A DNA stretch of 64,000 bases from Streptomyces sp. WMMC500 (lineage in GTDB: Bacteria > Actinomycetota > Actinomycetes > Streptomycetales > Streptomycetaceae). Position 1 is the stretch's first letter, and the number at the start of each line of letters is the position of its first letter. The translations under genes were made by a program, and so were the position numbers. The notes below the pieces were generated by a model. It was not told the DNA's origin, did not search any database, and saw only the letters and a program-made list of their open reading frames with translations. The DNA is taken from contig NZ_CP114905.1 in assembly GCF_027497195.1 (NCBI RefSeq), forward strand, positions 7,079,001 through 7,143,000. Direction: 5' to 3'. This document shows, piece after piece, positions 63,266-64,000 of this stretch.

Positions 63266-64000
63266 ATGCCCCGTACGACACCGCACGACCCCCTGCCGCG
63301 CGCGTCGCTGCGCGCCGCCGTCGTCTGGGAGGCGCTGGAGGACGCCCTGGCCCGGCACGGAGCCGTCGGAAGGGCCGCCGGAAAGGCCGACGGGACGGCC
63401 GCCGGGGAAGCCGGTGCGGACGCCGCGGCCGGCGGCACGCCCGCCGGCCGGGCGCTCGACGTGCTGGACACCGGCGGCGGCACCGGCGGCTTCGCCGTGC
63501 CCGCGGCCCTCCTCGGGCACCGGGTGACGGTCGTCGACCCCAGCCCGAACGCGCTCTTCGGGCTGCAGCGCCGCGCCGCCGAGGCCGGCGTCGACGACCG
63601 GGTGCGCGGCGTGCAGGGCGACATCCACGCCCTCTTCGACGTCGCCGAGCCCGGTGCATATGACGCCGTCCTCTGCCACGGCGTCCTCGAGTACGTCGAC
63701 GACCCCGCCGCGGGCCTCGCCAACGCCGTCGCCGCGCTGCGGCCCGGCGGCCTCCTCAGCGTCCTGGCGGCGGGCCTCGGCGGCGCCGTGCTGGCCCGCG
63801 CGCTCGCCGGACACTTCGCCTCCGCCCACCGGGCGCTCACGGGCGGAGACGGCCGCTGGGGCGAGGCGGACCCCGTGCCGCGCCGGTTCACGCCGGAGGA
63901 GCTGACCCGGCTGGTCGCCGCCGCCGGCGTGGACGTGCGGGCCGTGCAGGGCGTACGGACCTTCTCCGACCTGGTCCCGGACGGCCTCGCCGAGTCCGAG
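63266..64000 (+). CDS. SAM-dependent methyltransferase (class I), truncated by window end
   Basis: The first 245 codons of a gene continuing beyond the window. The Rossmann core shows motif I LDVLDTGGGTGGFAVPAA (about 64-81), motif II VTVVDPSPNAL, motif III-like VRGVQGDIHALF, and LCHGVLEYVDDPAAGLANAVAALRPGGLLSVL, a standard class I SAM methyltransferase with the motif I aspartate-rich loop. No target recognition domain is visible. The Ala/Gly-rich stretch around residues 35-60 is unusual. It follows the HEPN gene in the same orientation; as I recall, a similar methyltransferase lies near a DNA polymerase IV gene in Streptomyces. Confidence 0.85.
   Translation, partial: MPRTTPHDPLPRASLRAAVVWEALEDALARHGAVGRAAGKADGTAAGEAGADAAAGGTPAGRALDVLDTGGGTGGFAVPAALLGHRVTVVDPSPNALFGLQRRAAEAGVDDRVRGVQGDIHALFDVAEPGAYDAVLCHGVLEYVDDPAAGLANAVAALRPGGLLSVLAAGLGGAVLARALAGHFASAHRALTGGDGRWGEADPVPRRFTPEELTRLVAAAGVDVRAVQGVRTFSDLVPDGLAESE

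Overview
The window is chromosomal DNA from a high-GC actinomycete, almost certainly Streptomyces or a close relative. Third codon positions are overwhelmingly G or C, GTG and TTG starts are common, many -10 boxes fit TAnnnT, and gene order matches, as I recall it, the conserved S. coelicolor interval around SCO2100-SCO2158 in inverted orientation. It is mostly core chromosome with a few accessory insertions. I saw no rRNA, tRNA, CRISPR array, insertion sequence or prophage gene.

Layout. 1-11.3 kb: tail of a PfkB-type kinase, a cysteine desulfurase-TusA fusion, then the aerobic respiratory supercomplex (ctaCDF, ctaE, qcrCAB) interrupted by an L,D-transpeptidase lipoprotein and a receiver-like protein. 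11.4-15.5 kb: trpD, a SAM-IV-type riboswitch leading to a SufS-like cysteine desulfurase, and glycerate kinase. 15.6-19.9 kb: an SLC13 permease beside an OmpR-type two-component system, a small secreted acidic protein and a stand-alone Lrp ligand-binding domain. 20-26.3 kb: a NYN-domain protein, two tandem NlpC/P60 cell-wall hydrolases, a putative zinc-peptidase lipoprotein, and an XRE-cupin regulator with a 41-residue membrane peptide. 26.3-35.2 kb: mannosyltransferase-like GT87 and PimB-like GT4 enzymes, an acyl-CoA synthetase, a phosphoesterase, SRPBCC and ArsA-like proteins, a DUF5304 protein and the ROK glucokinase. 35.4-44.3 kb: an EEP-family nuclease/phosphatase, a CU044_5270-type protein with its sigma factor, a membrane protein, an alpha/beta hydrolase, a PlsC acyltransferase, the MacS/MacR-type two-component pair split by a minisatellite, and a phosphofructokinase with pyrophosphate-type active-site residues. 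44.3-48 kb: fused trpEG with a tryptophan-rich leader peptide and attenuator, divergent from the class II DAHP synthase. 48-50.6 kb: iron-box-controlled bfd and convergent bfr, a sulfite-oxidase-like enzyme and endonuclease IV. 50.6-58.9 kb: a PASTA Ser/Thr kinase, the TPP-riboswitch-led thiO-thiS-thiG operon, a ferredoxin-reductase-like flavoprotein, an Rv2175c-family regulator, thiE and metF. 58.9-64 kb: a Tyr/Gly/Gln-rich membrane protein, a CrtI-like oxidoreductase, a SAV_6107-type HEPN protein and a truncated methyltransferase.

How it works together. The window combines energy metabolism (cytochrome bcc and aa3 oxidase), glycolytic entry (glucokinase, phosphofructokinase), aromatic amino acid synthesis (DAHP synthase, TrpEG, TrpD), sulfur and one-carbon metabolism (two cysteine desulfurases, MetF), thiamine synthesis and envelope maintenance. 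Several control devices can be read directly: SAM-IV and TPP riboswitches, a trp attenuator, an iron box, a perfect 16-bp site matching the reported MacR consensus with flanking half-sites, a DNA-damage-type promoter upstream of the HEPN gene, and repeat motifs upstream of both transcription units of the two-component/permease locus. A recurrent feature is a -10 box six to eight bases before the start codon, which predicts many leaderless mRNAs and was used here to choose several starts. All functions are inferred from sequence reading and recalled family features; no database search was run.
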